Shown here in pieces: positions 52,482 through 61,301 of a stretch of 64,000 bases of DNA; positions within the stretch are counted from its first letter, which is position 1; each line of letters begins with the position of its first letter. The notes beneath the pieces are model-generated. The model saw only the letters and a program-made list of their open reading frames with translations. It was not told the DNA's origin and ran no database searches. The stretch comes from Luteimonas viscosa (GTDB lineage: Bacteria; Pseudomonadota; Gammaproteobacteria; Xanthomonadales; Xanthomonadaceae): the NCBI RefSeq assembly GCF_008244685.1, contig NZ_VTFT01000001.1, forward strand, positions 2,769,248 through 2,833,247, written 5' to 3'. The translations under genes were made by a program, and so were the position numbers.

Positions 52482-52976
52482 ATGCTCAGCCTGCCATGCA
52501 TCGTCGAACGCAGCGCCACGCCCTACGTCGCGCTCAGGAAGCACGTCACGCTGCCGTTCGACGACGAGATTCCCGCCATCCTCGCGCAGCTGTCCGCATA
52601 CCTGGCGCAACGCGGCCTCGAAGCGGCCGGGCCGGTGTTCTTCAAGCACAATGTGGTCGACATGCCGTACCTGCAGATGGAATTCGGCGTGCCGCTCGCG
52701 CATCCGGTCGAGGCGGGCGGCGAGTTCACCAGCGGCGTGCTCCCGGCCGGCCCCCACGCCGAGATAACCTACACCGGCCCGTACGAGGACCTGATCACCG
52801 TCAACGCCGTGTTGATCGGCTGGTCGAAGCACGCCGGCCTGGTGTTCGACAGTCGGCAGCAGCCGGACGGCGAGTGGTTCGCGCACCGCTCCGAGATCCT
52901 GCACAACAGCCCGGCCGAGGAACCAGATCCGGGCAAGCTGCGCACGACGGTGACGATCAAGCTCAGGGAGCCGTAG
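52482..52976 (+). CDS. GyrI-like/AraC effector-binding-domain protein
   Basis: 164 residues from ATG 52482 after GGAGA. Two SHS2 modules: PYVALRKHVTLPFDDEIPAI then HAEITYTGPYEDLITVNAVL and the second half ending LRTTVTIKLREP, the pattern of GyrI-like ligand-binding domains (as in BmrR/Rob C-termini). No DNA-binding domain. Probably binds small hydrophobic molecules, acting as a drug sink or sensor. Confidence 0.85.
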   Translation: MLSLPCIVERSATPYVALRKHVTLPFDDEIPAILAQLSAYLAQRGLEAAGPVFFKHNVVDMPYLQMEFGVPLAHPVEAGGEFTSGVLPAGPHAEITYTGPYEDLITVNAVLIGWSKHAGLVFDSRQQPDGEWFAHRSEILHNSPAEEPDPGKLRTTVTIKLREP

Positions 52977-52993
52977 GCACGCGCCAGCAAAAA

Positions 52994-53012
52994 AAAGGAC
53001 GGAGGGAATCAA
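52994..53012 (+). repeat. REP-family unit
   Basis: A-rich start then GGACGGAGGGAATCAAGG, 18 bases after the GyrI-like gene stop; a TGGACACCATTG core follows at 53044. Confidence 0.7.
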
Positions 53013-53177
53013 GGCTTCCCGCCAGACTGCTGTGTCCGTCAGTTGGACACCATTGATTGCGCTTTGATGTAACCGGGAAGCCTCCCCGCGCGAATACACA
53101 GCCATGACCACGCTGCTGACCCTTACAGGTACTGCGTTCCCCCAAGACCGACATTGGCTCGAACGAGGATTCATTTC

Positions 53178-54173
53178 ATGGCTGGCCGCCTGCATATCCG
53201 CCTGAAGAACCGGTTATTCACAGTGGCGGCAGCTGCTGCCTTGCTGGTCGCCTTCGCACCGACGGCGTGGGCTGCTCCGCTGGTGTCCTCCAGCTCGACG
53301 ACGACCTATCACAGGGTGGAGATCGACGGCGTCGGGATCTTCTACCGCGAAGCCGGACCGAAAGATGCGCCGACCATCGTCCTGCTGCATGGCTTTCCAA
53401 CATCGTCCCGCCAGTACGAAGCGCTCATCCCGCTGCTGGCCACCCGATACCACATCATCGCGCCGGACTACCCGGGTTTCGGACAGAGCGACGCCCCCGC
53501 CCCATCCGCCTTCCCCTATACCTTCGACCATCTCGCCAGGGTCATGAATGACCTGCTGGTGCGCCTCCGGATCGAGCGCTACAGCCTGTACGTCCACGAT
53601 TATGGCGCGCCGGTCGGTTTCCGGCTGATGCTGGCGCACCCGGCGCGGCTGGACGCGCTCATCACGCAGAACGGCAATGCGTACCGGGAAGGACTGGGCA
53701 GGAAGTGGCCCGGCATCACCGAATACTGGGCCGACCCGGACGGTCACCCGGAGGTGCTCGACGCCTTCCTGTCGTTCGACACCACGATGCAGCGCCATAC
53801 CGCCGGCACATCGCATCCGGAGCGCTACAACCCGCAGGCGTGGCTCGATGAATTCGCGCACCTTTCGAAGCCCGGCCAGCGCGCGATCCAGTCGGCGTTG
53901 CTCTACGACTACCGGACCAACGTTGCGGCCTACCCGCAGTGGCAGGCCTGGCTTCGCGAACATCAGCCGCCGACCCTCGTCGTGTGGGGAGCCAATGACC
54001 CGTCTTTCATCGCCGCCGGGGGCGCGGCGTTCAGGCAGGACGTCCCCGACGCGGAAATCCACCTGCTCGACGCGGGCCACTTCGCGCTCGACGAGAAGAC
54101 CGACGAGATCGCGCGCCTGATCCTCGATTTCATGGCGAGGCGTTCAGCCACCAAACGGGACGGGGCACATTAA
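53178..54173 (+). CDS. secreted alpha/beta hydrolase with Asp nucleophile, paralogue
   Basis: 331 residues from ATG 53178 (GAGGA upstream). Signal peptide LFTVAAAAALLVAFAPTAWA. Motifs: VLLHGFPTSSRQYEALIP, nucleophile Asp in YVHDYGAPVGFRL, VVWGANDPSFIAAGG and His in DAGHFALDEK. It is a clear paralogue of the hydrolase at 28589-29512. Haloalkane-dehalogenase/epoxide-hydrolase-like. The final residues SATKRDGAH and the TAA are encoded by a repeat unit. Confidence 0.87.
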   Translation: MAGRLHIRLKNRLFTVAAAAALLVAFAPTAWAAPLVSSSSTTTYHRVEIDGVGIFYREAGPKDAPTIVLLHGFPTSSRQYEALIPLLATRYHIIAPDYPGFGQSDAPAPSAFPYTFDHLARVMNDLLVRLRIERYSLYVHDYGAPVGFRLMLAHPARLDALITQNGNAYREGLGRKWPGITEYWADPDGHPEVLDAFLSFDTTMQRHTAGTSHPERYNPQAWLDEFAHLSKPGQRAIQSALLYDYRTNVAAYPQWQAWLREHQPPTLVVWGANDPSFIAAGGAAFRQDVPDAEIHLLDAGHFALDEKTDEIARLILDFMARRSATKRDGAH

Positions 54174-54232
54174 GCAGTCCCTGACACCACACATCCAGCC
54201 AGGTTGAATACCTTCGTGCCCGTTGTTGCTCC
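54148..54232. repeat. REP-family element at the hydrolase 3' end
   Basis: ACCAAACGGGACGGGGCACATTAAG-like unit (54148-54174), a TCCCTGACACCAC core, and a diverged inverted arm around TTGAATACCTTCGTGCCCG (54205-54223). Confidence 0.65.
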
Positions 54233-54310
54233 TACTGTTCCCAACAACTTTTCCGCCAATGGGAGCGGGTCCGAAGACGACAATGACCGCGGGCCGGTAC
54301 CCTCGTTCCT

Positions 54311-54979
54311 TCAGTCCGACTGCGACCAGGCCAGGGTTGGGGTGACCCATTCGGGAAGCGGCCGGTACAGGAAACCATGGCTCAGGCCCGTCGAAAGGGC
54401 GCGTTCCTCGAATTCACCGACGGTCGGCTGGCTGGCGACGACCGACCTGCAACTACCACCGTAGGGATCTCCCTCCTCGTAGATCGAGAGCACGTGGCCA
54501 TGCAGCTCGGGCTTGAGCTCATCGCGGACCCAGTCGTTGCATGCGCCGAGCAGGACGAACCGCAGCGAGCCACGCTGCATCCTGTCCGACGCCTTCATGG
54601 CGATGATGGAGCCGATCGAAGCGCCCACGATGGTGATGTCGCTTTCCGCGACCCCTGCCGCCAGCAAGCCGTCGACGAGGCCTGCGACGTCTCCCGCGGC
54701 CCGGTCGGTAGTGGAGTCCGCGGACCTGACAGGCGCATGCACCACGGCGCCCGTCCTTCCCAGCGCGGACACGATCTCATCGAACATGTAGCGCCCGTAC
54801 TCGGGACTGACGGCGTCCTTGCCCTGCTGCTCGACGATCCTGCCGTGCAGGTACAGCACATGCCGGGAACCCGCGATAGCGGAGGCGCGTGCATCGTCGT
54901 CGTGCCGCGCCGCGCGCACGCCGGCACCGCCCGCCATGACCAGGAAGGCCAGCGCGAAGATGAGCGTGTGTGTCTTCAA
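54311..54979 (-). CDS. secreted alpha/beta-hydrolase-like protein
   Basis: 222 residues from TTG 54979, chosen because AGGAG lies six bases upstream and a signal peptide begins there (LIFALAFLVMAGGAGVRA). Strand VLYLHGRIVEQQ and nucleophile elbow TIVGASIGSIIAMKAS (G-x-S-x-G) are visible; the later His would be in STGLSHGFLY. Likely a periplasmic esterase-like enzyme; activity unknown. Confidence 0.72.
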   Translation of the reverse strand: MKTHTLIFALAFLVMAGGAGVRAARHDDDARASAIAGSRHVLYLHGRIVEQQGKDAVSPEYGRYMFDEIVSALGRTGAVVHAPVRSADSTTDRAAGDVAGLVDGLLAAGVAESDITIVGASIGSIIAMKASDRMQRGSLRFVLLGACNDWVRDELKPELHGHVLSIYEEGDPYGGSCRSVVASQPTVGEFEERALSTGLSHGFLYRPLPEWVTPTLAWSQSD

Positions 54980-55133
54980 GAAGCGCTCCTGCGGATGCAG
55001 AGTGGCAACGGGACGGAGAAAGGCAAGCCACCCTGCCATCTTGCCGCGGGGTTCAATTCTCCGGGGAAGAATGACCCTGACACCATTCTTGTTTTCCGCC
55101 CCCTTGTTCTCAGAAGGCCCGCTGTCCGGATGT
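54980..55133. repeat. diverged REP-family element between two genes
   Basis: ACGGGACGGAGAAAGG at 55008-55023, then TTCAATTCTCCGGGGAAG from 55052 and a CCTGACACCATTC core at 55077. It has the parts of the family element but in diverged form. Confidence 0.5.
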
Positions 55134-55430
55134 CTAACGGAGCCTTGGGCGGACGTTGGAGATGTGGATGAGCGCGGCACCGACGCCGAGCAGGAACGTA
55201 AGGGCGTACTGGATCATGTGTTCCCGTGGATGCACCAGCATTCCGATCGCGATCGCCGCCACCATCCAGAGCGAACTCCTGAAAGCGAACCTGCGCAGGC
55301 TTTTCCGGTCCTCGAAGCCGAAGTAGCCGCCATAGCGAAATATGCCACCCGGGCGAAAGCGGTACACCCACACCCACAGCGCCAGGTACCCCGCGAACAG
55401 CGGCGCCACGACTTCGATCATCGCCTTCAT
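55134..55430 (-). CDS. small membrane protein
   Basis: 98 residues from ATG 55430, which overlaps the stop of the ACT-domain gene (ATGA). Three hydrophobic segments (VVAPLFAGYLALWVWVYRF; SSLWMVAAIAIGMLVHP; YALTFLLGVGAALIHI). No known family. Translational coupling suggests a link with the ACT-domain protein. Confidence 0.7.
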   Translation of the reverse strand: MKAMIEVVAPLFAGYLALWVWVYRFRPGGIFRYGGYFGFEDRKSLRRFAFRSSLWMVAAIAIGMLVHPREHMIQYALTFLLGVGAALIHISNVRPRLR

Positions 55431-55849
55431 GCACTGTCGCTCACGTGGATGCCGTCCGCCGCCTGCGCCGCCCGCAGGACATCCATGGCCGCCCGGGCCT
55501 GCCCAACCGGCACGAACAGGTGGTCGTGGCAGACGCCGGCCACGACGTTGCAGCTGATCCCGGCCTGTGCGAGTGCCTGCGAGAACGCGGCGGTCAGGCC
55601 GACGGCAGACAGGTCCGAGTGGACGGTGAGGGTGATCCAGGCGGCGGTGAACGCGACCGGCAGGCCCAACTCCACGGCAACCTGCTCCGGGATGATGACC
55701 GAGAGCCCTTCGGGTTCGCGAATGGACGCAACGACATGGGCCGGGTCGAGCGGGAATCCGGCAGGCAGGGTGACGAACGCGTAGCGGCCTGGATCGAGTT
55801 CCGGCTGCATGTGGAGCAGCAGCTCCTGGAGGTCGGCGATCGCCTGCAT
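55427..55849 (-). CDS. ACT-domain protein (DUF2241-like)
   Basis: 140 residues from ATG 55849. An N-terminal strand (RYAFVTLPAGFPLDPAHVVA) is followed by an ACT-like module: PVAFTAAWITLTVHSDLSAV then GISCNVVAGVCHDHLFVPVG. ACT domains bind amino acids; this small stand-alone type has no known target. Downstream it is coupled to a membrane protein. Confidence 0.82.
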   Translation of the reverse strand: MQAIADLQELLLHMQPELDPGRYAFVTLPAGFPLDPAHVVASIREPEGLSVIIPEQVAVELGLPVAFTAAWITLTVHSDLSAVGLTAAFSQALAQAGISCNVVAGVCHDHLFVPVGQARAAMDVLRAAQAADGIHVSDSA

Positions 55850-56264
55850 TGCTTTGCCCTTGCTTGTTGCGGTCCAGCAGAAGGCGTTCGATCTCCCCCC
55901 GCTCGTCCAGCGCGCGCTGGAAGTCGGCGGGAGACGCCTGTTCGCTTTCGGCGAGCCTATGGCTTGTCCGAGGGCCGGTACAAGCGCCACGTGCCGCTCC
56001 GGAGGGAGCAACCGAGCAGGTCAGCCTCTGCGTCCCTTTCGTCGAGCCGGGGAGGAGCATGTCCCTGACACCTGTTTGCCTCCCCTTGGTCCCCGCTTCC
56101 GCAAGAATCGGGGTCAAGAGTTCCCTTCATCGTCCGATAGATGTATTGATGGCCACGGTCGGCCGGCCGCGGGCCGGGAAGACGCGGGTCCCCGCCTGGC
56201 CGCTTTTCACTGTGCAACGGGTGAGGGGCAGCATCGTTGCCGTTCCCGTCATGGAGCCACGCTC
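55850..56264. other. intergenic region with a repeat core
   Basis: About 415 bases without a supported gene. GTCCCTGACACC at 56060-56071 is the core of the repeat family, here with only poor arms. Confidence 0.45.
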
Positions 56265-58946
56265 ATGCCAGCACGGGAACCAGGAAAGGCGCACGGCGAG
56301 ATGGGGGCAGATCAGGCCGGCGCACGCGGATGGCCGTCCAGCTCTCTTCTTTGGGCGTTGGCGTTGCTGCTGCTGGGCCTGCTGGGCACCGCGGCGATCG
56401 CGCGTCACGAGTGGGCGCAGCAGCAGCGGCAAGCCGACCTGCTGCAGCAGGCCTTGGCGACCGGGGCGCAGTCGCGCATGCGCCAACCGCTGAACGGGGC
56501 GGCGATGGTGCTGCGCTCGATGCAGACCGTGTTCCTGTCCAGCAAGGGCATGAACCAGCAGGAGTTCGCCCACTACCAGCAGAACCTGCGCCCGCACGAG
56601 CTGGCACAGGGCTATGTGCTCACCGCGTTCGCGCAGCGCCAGGCCAGCCCCGACCATTCCGGGCCGGACGCGTATCGCTACCAGTTCGTGGCGCCGCTGG
56701 AAGGAAACGAGGTCCTGCTCGGCTTCGATATCAGCCGACAGCCGGCCAACCTGCGGGCGCTGCAGCTGGCGCGCGACCGTGACCTGCCGACCGCGTCGGC
56801 CCCGTTCCAGCTGCTGCAGTTCCAGGACGGGGCGGAGAGCGCGCTGGGCATCACCGTGCGCCTGCCGGTCTATTCCCACGGCACGGTTCCGCTGACGGTG
56901 GCCGAACGCCGTGCCCGCGAGATCGGTGCGCTGGCGGTCAGCCTGCGGCTGGAGCCGATGATCACCCGGGCGCTGGAGGGCCGGGTACTGGACGACATGC
57001 ATGTGCATATCCGCGATCTGGACGCGCCGCCGGGCCAGGACCTGATATTCGCTTCCGCGCAGCCGGCCCCGGCGCTCCCGCAGCAGGTGCGCCGGATGGA
57101 TTTCGGCGGCCGCCGCTGGGAGATGCGCCTGTGGCCACGCAGGGACACCGCCGAATGGGGGCAGCTGCGCGCGATCCTCGTCGCCGGCACCACGATCAGC
57201 GTGCTGCTGGCGCTGCTGCTGTGGTCGCAGATGACCACCCGGCAGCGTGCGGTGGAACTGGGGCGGCGGATGAGCGCGCGCTTCGGCGAAAGCGAAGCGC
57301 GCTTCCGCACCCTCAACGAGCTGCTGCCGGCGCTGGTGCTGCTGGCCAATGGCGATGGCAGCCGGATCACCTACGCCAACCAGGCCTCCCGCGAGTTGCT
57401 GGGCGATGTGGTCGGGCTGCCCCTGTGCGCGCTGTTCGCCAGCATCCGCGCCTGCGAGGACGCCATCGCCATGGCGACGAGCGGCAGCGGCTGGCGCAGT
57501 CAGGAAGCGATGCTGGCCCCGGCAGGCAATGCCCCGTTCTGGATCAATGCGTCGCTGGCGCAGGTGGAGGTGGAGGGCGTTCCGCACCTGCTGATGGTCG
57601 CCACCGATACGAGTGCGCAGCGCGCGATGACCGAGCGTCTGCATTACCAGGCCACGCACGACGAGCTGACCGGGCTGTGCAATCGTCGCGAGTTCGAGCG
57701 GCTGCTGCGCGAAGCGCTGGCCGGTCATGACGGGACCGTGGCGGCCGTGCCGTTCGCGCTGCTGTACTTCGACCTGGACCAGTTCAAGCTGATCAACGAT
57801 CTGTCCGGACACGCGGCGGGCGACCAGTTGCTGGTGCAGCTGGTGCGCGCGATGCGCGCCGAACTCGGGCCCGGCAGCATCCTGGCCCGGCTGGGCGGAG
57901 ACGAGTTCGGCGTGCTGGCGCCCGGCGTGGACCAGGCGCAGGCCGAAGCGCTGGCCGAGCGCATCCGCCGCGCCATCGAGCGGCACATCTTCCGCTGGCA
58001 CGAACGCACCTATACGCTCAGCGCCAGCATCGGCCTGGTCATGGTCGAGCGCAGGGGCAGCACGCTCAAGGACCTGCTGGCCTGGGCCGACAGCGCGTGC
58101 TACCAGGCCAAGGAGAGTGGGCGCAACCGCGTCTGCACCTATCGCGACGATGCCGCCAGCACCCACCGCATCGGCGAGATGGAGTGGGCCAACCGCCTGC
58201 GCGGGGCGCTGGAGCAGGGACATCTGCTGCTCGACTACCAGGAGCTGGTGGCGCTGGACCCGGCGGCAGATGCCGGGATGCATGTGGAGCTGCTGCTGCG
58301 CCTGCGCGACCCCGCGGGCGGCGTGATCCTGCCCGGGGCATTCCTTGCCGCGGCCGAGCGCTACGGGCTGATGCCGGCCGTGGACCGCTGGGTGATCCGG
58401 ACCGCGCTGGCCAACTTCTCGCGGCTGCATCCGTGCGGCGCGCAGCTGCAGAGCTGTTCGATCAACCTGTCCGGTGCCAGCGTCGAGGACGACGGCCTGG
58501 CGGATTTCATCCTCGACGCGGTGGCCACGTTCGGGGTGCAGCCGCAGCGACTGTGCTTCGAGATCACCGAAACGGTGGCGGTGCGCGACCTCAAGCGCGT
58601 CGCCCAGGTGATCGAGCGCCTGCGCGCGGCCGGGTGCCGGATCGCGCTGGACGATTTCGGCGCCGGCATGTCCTCGTTCGGTTACCTGAAGAACCTGCCG
58701 GTGGACAGCATCAAGATCGACGGCAGCTTCGTGCGCGACCTGGGGCGCGATCCGGTGAGCCGCATCATCGTCGATGCGGTGACCCGGATCGGCCACGAGC
58801 GCCGTCTGCGGGTGCTCGCGGAATGGGTGGAGGAGGAGAGCGTGCTGTCGGTACTGCGCGAGCTCGGCGTGGACTATGCCCAGGGCTTCCTGCTGCACCG
58901 GCCCGAGCGGGTGGCGTTCCAGCGTGGACAGGCCGGTCCCCGTTGA
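56265..58946 (+). CDS. membrane GGDEF/EAL protein with CHASE-like sensor and PAS
   Basis: 893 residues. One membrane helix near residue 30, a periplasmic CHASE-like domain to about 300, a second helix (AILVAGTTISVLLALLLW), PAS, GGDEF and EAL. The GGDEF motif is intact (ARLGGDEFGVLA). In the EAL domain the signature reads VELLLR instead of EALxR, but the SINLSG Asn, FEITE, DDFGAG and KIDGSFV are kept, with GMSS for the usual GYSS. It could make or break c-di-GMP, the signal that activates PNAG synthases such as PgaCD. Confidence 0.9.
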   Translation: MPAREPGKAHGEMGADQAGARGWPSSSLLWALALLLLGLLGTAAIARHEWAQQQRQADLLQQALATGAQSRMRQPLNGAAMVLRSMQTVFLSSKGMNQQEFAHYQQNLRPHELAQGYVLTAFAQRQASPDHSGPDAYRYQFVAPLEGNEVLLGFDISRQPANLRALQLARDRDLPTASAPFQLLQFQDGAESALGITVRLPVYSHGTVPLTVAERRAREIGALAVSLRLEPMITRALEGRVLDDMHVHIRDLDAPPGQDLIFASAQPAPALPQQVRRMDFGGRRWEMRLWPRRDTAEWGQLRAILVAGTTISVLLALLLWSQMTTRQRAVELGRRMSARFGESEARFRTLNELLPALVLLANGDGSRITYANQASRELLGDVVGLPLCALFASIRACEDAIAMATSGSGWRSQEAMLAPAGNAPFWINASLAQVEVEGVPHLLMVATDTSAQRAMTERLHYQATHDELTGLCNRREFERLLREALAGHDGTVAAVPFALLYFDLDQFKLINDLSGHAAGDQLLVQLVRAMRAELGPGSILARLGGDEFGVLAPGVDQAQAEALAERIRRAIERHIFRWHERTYTLSASIGLVMVERRGSTLKDLLAWADSACYQAKESGRNRVCTYRDDAASTHRIGEMEWANRLRGALEQGHLLLDYQELVALDPAADAGMHVELLLRLRDPAGGVILPGAFLAAAERYGLMPAVDRWVIRTALANFSRLHPCGAQLQSCSINLSGASVEDDGLADFILDAVATFGVQPQRLCFEITETVAVRDLKRVAQVIERLRAAGCRIALDDFGAGMSSFGYLKNLPVDSIKIDGSFVRDLGRDPVSRIIVDAVTRIGHERRLRVLAEWVEEESVLSVLRELGVDYAQGFLLHRPERVAFQRGQAGPR

Positions 58947-59259
58947 TCGAGTCGAACCGCGACAATCGGTACTGCGTGTTGAGGATCATCCTTCTCCATC
59001 CGGTGCCTGGACCGCCATGCCGTGATCGGCATGGTGCTCAGCGCGCACGAAGGCGTCCGCACACAAAGATGTCAGCGACAATGGACGCCTGCCCACCGAG
59101 GCGAGTAGCCGTTCCGTGCCACGGCATGTCCCACCTGCCTGCTTACGCTCGCAACCGGGCGAAATGTCCCTGACACATTGCTCTCCGTTGTCTGCAGCGG
59201 GCCGGTCCCATCCGGTACCAGGTGCTCCTGGCTCCGGTACCGGAATGCTTTCATGTACA
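58947..59259. other. intergenic region before hipBA
   Basis: About 310 bases without a supported gene. Contains TGTCCCTGACACATTG (59165-59180), a repeat core. Confidence 0.45.
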
Positions 59260-59296
59260 GAATAGTGTTCAATTGAGCCTCTTTTGTTTACTATTC
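59260..59296. promoter_or_regulatory. candidate HipB operator
   Basis: GAATAGT at 59260-59266 and ACTATTC at 59290-59296 are exact complements separated by 23 bases; the right arm ends five bases before the hipB ATG. The region is AT-rich compared with its surroundings. hipBA operons are repressed by HipB at such inverted sites. Confidence 0.6.
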
Positions 59297-59301
59297 CAGA
59301 C

Positions 59302-59628
59302 ATGAGAAGCCAGACCAAGACGCTCCCCATCCGCCTCCGCAAGCCGGTTTCCGCTCTCGGAAAGCGGCTCGCTGACGCGCGCGTCGCCCGCAGGATCAGC
59401 CAGTCCCTGATGGCGGAGCGATGCGGCGTTGCCCGGGTCACCATCTCCAAGCTGGAGAACGGCGACCCCTCCGTGAGCATGGAGACGCTGTTTCGCTACC
59501 TGGGGGTGCTGGGGCTGGAGGGCGACATAGACCTGTTGGCCGGCAACGACAAGGTGGGTCACGAACTGGCCATGGCTCAGCTTTCCCGCAAGGGCCGCAA
59601 GCCCGCTGACCGCGCGGTGTCGCGATGA
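59302..59628 (+). CDS. hipB: HipB-like XRE antitoxin
   Basis: 108 residues from ATG 59302. XRE helix-turn-helix: ARVARRISQSLMAERCGVAR then VTISKLENGDPSVSMETLFR (residues 27-66). The C-terminal 30 residues are Lys/Arg-rich. It binds HipA and the operator upstream. The stop overlaps the hipA start (ATGA). Confidence 0.92.
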   Translation: MRSQTKTLPIRLRKPVSALGKRLADARVARRISQSLMAERCGVARVTISKLENGDPSVSMETLFRYLGVLGLEGDIDLLAGNDKVGHELAMAQLSRKGRKPADRAVSR

Positions 59629-60911
59629 ACGATGTGGCGCCGCTGGACATTGCCGGCCTGACCGCGGTGGAGGTGCTGTACGACGACCATGAGCGGGATG
59701 AGCCTGTGCTGGTGGGCCGGATCCTGCGCGATGTCACCCGGAGTGGCGATCGGCTGAGCTTCGTGTACGACGAGGGATGGTTCGGTGCCGATGGCTGCTT
59801 CCAGCTGGATGCCACCCTGCCGCTCCACGCGGGGCGTCACTTCATGGGCAGCGAGGGAGGGGTGGATGCCCTCGCCCCGGCGTTCGACGACTGCTCCCCT
59901 GACCGCTGGGGCAAGATGCTGATGAAGCGGCGCGAGGCGATGCGGGCAAAGGCCGAGGATCGAAGGATTCGCGGCCTGCGCTCCTGGGACTACCTTCTGG
60001 GCTCGCCGGACTCTGCACGCATGGGGGCGCTGCGGATGCGCGATCCGGGTTCTGGCCGATGGCTGGACGACTCCGCACTTGCGGCCCCTCCCGTGACGCG
60101 CCTGGGTGAGCTGGAGGCAGTGGCGCGGGCAGTCGATTCCGGCCGGGACCTGGCGGCCGAGGAGCAGGTGTGGCTCCGTCAGCTGATTGCCCCTGGCGCC
60201 TCCCTGGGGGGCGCCAGGCCGAAGTCGGGCTTTGCCGGCGTCGATGGGCAGTTGTGGCTGGCCAAGTTCCCGGGGGCCGACGACGAATACGATGTGGGCC
60301 GCTGGGAGTTCATCACCTGGCAGCTGGCCCGGCAGGCGGGCATCTCCATGCCGGATGCCAGGCTGCTGCGCCTGTCGGCCAATGGCCATACCTTCGCGGT
60401 GCGGCGCTTCGATCGTGACAACCAGGGGTGGCGCATCCATTACGCATCGGCCATGACCCTGCTCAACGCACCCGACAGTGAGGGAGTGAGCTACCGGGAC
60501 ATCGCCGACGAGATCGGGCTGTCGGGCGCGCCCGGCGCGATCGCGGACGATCTGGAACAGCTGTTTCGCCGGGTGATCTTCAACATCCTGGTCGGCAACC
60601 GGGATGACCACCTGCGCAACCACGGGTTCCTGCGCATGGAGGGTGGGTGGCGTCTCTCCCCGGCCTTCGATGTGAACCCGAACCCGCACAAGGATGTGCA
60701 CGTCCTGGGGATCGCGGGTGACGATCCCGCTCCCGATGCGGGGGGCGCGCTGGCGGACCACCGGCACTACCGGCTCACGAAAGCCCGGGCAGGGGAGATT
60801 GCCGACCAGGTGCGGGAAGCGGTGGCCGGCTGGCGGACGGTGGCAAAGGCTGCCCGGGCACCTGCTGCGGAGATCGACCTGATGGAGCCGGTGATCGACA
60901 GCGCGCGCTGA
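59625..60911 (+). CDS. hipA: HipA-type serine/threonine kinase toxin
   Basis: 428 residues. The N-terminal HipA subdomain is followed by the kinase fold: GGARPK (phosphate-binding loop), catalytic FNILVGNRDDHLRNHGFL and the metal-binding region LSPAFDVNPNP. HipA kinases phosphorylate tRNA synthetases (GltX in E. coli) and induce growth arrest/persistence. Coupled to hipB. Motifs look intact, so the toxin should be active. Target here is not known. Confidence 0.92.
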   Translation: MNDVAPLDIAGLTAVEVLYDDHERDEPVLVGRILRDVTRSGDRLSFVYDEGWFGADGCFQLDATLPLHAGRHFMGSEGGVDALAPAFDDCSPDRWGKMLMKRREAMRAKAEDRRIRGLRSWDYLLGSPDSARMGALRMRDPGSGRWLDDSALAAPPVTRLGELEAVARAVDSGRDLAAEEQVWLRQLIAPGASLGGARPKSGFAGVDGQLWLAKFPGADDEYDVGRWEFITWQLARQAGISMPDARLLRLSANGHTFAVRRFDRDNQGWRIHYASAMTLLNAPDSEGVSYRDIADEIGLSGAPGAIADDLEQLFRRVIFNILVGNRDDHLRNHGFLRMEGGWRLSPAFDVNPNPHKDVHVLGIAGDDPAPDAGGALADHRHYRLTKARAGEIADQVREAVAGWRTVAKAARAPAAEIDLMEPVIDSAR

Positions 60912-61100
60912 GCCCTGGTCTGGTGACCTGGCCCCACCGAGCCGTCCCACGTGAAGCTGCAGAGTCCGTGAACCTGGCAAAGGCGCGCCTGAGGGCAGGC
61001 CGGATGCGACGAACGGCCATGCGCGCGCCTTGCGCCGCACACGCAATGCGGCGAGGCCCGTCGGATAATGCGTGCGAATGCATCCAGGCGGAGTGGCGGC

Positions 61101-61301
61101 ATGAGCGAGCAGGGGTGGCACGATTTCCGCAGTGCCGAAGGCGTGGACGACTGGGTGCTGCTGCATGGCGGCGCCACGGCGGTGGTCCGGGTGGATTCGC
61201 TGGACCATGCCTTGCGCGTGGCCGCCGCCCAATGGCCGCTCTCGGACCGGGCCGGGAACCGCGTCTGCGTCTGCGGCTGGCCGGACGGACACGGTGCCTA
61301 G
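61101..61301 (+). CDS. short protein resembling pterin dehydratase N-terminus
   Basis: 66 residues. WHDFRSAEGVDDWVLLHGGA then TAVVRVDSLDHALRVAA resembles the first half of 4a-hydroxytetrahydrobiopterin dehydratase-like proteins, which are about 100 residues. The rest is missing or altered, so it is either a truncated relative or a different small protein. Its stop overlaps the likely GTG start of the Imm11-type gene by 8 bases, suggesting translational coupling. Confidence 0.45.
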   Translation: MSEQGWHDFRSAEGVDDWVLLHGGATAVVRVDSLDHALRVAAAQWPLSDRAGNRVCVCGWPDGHGA

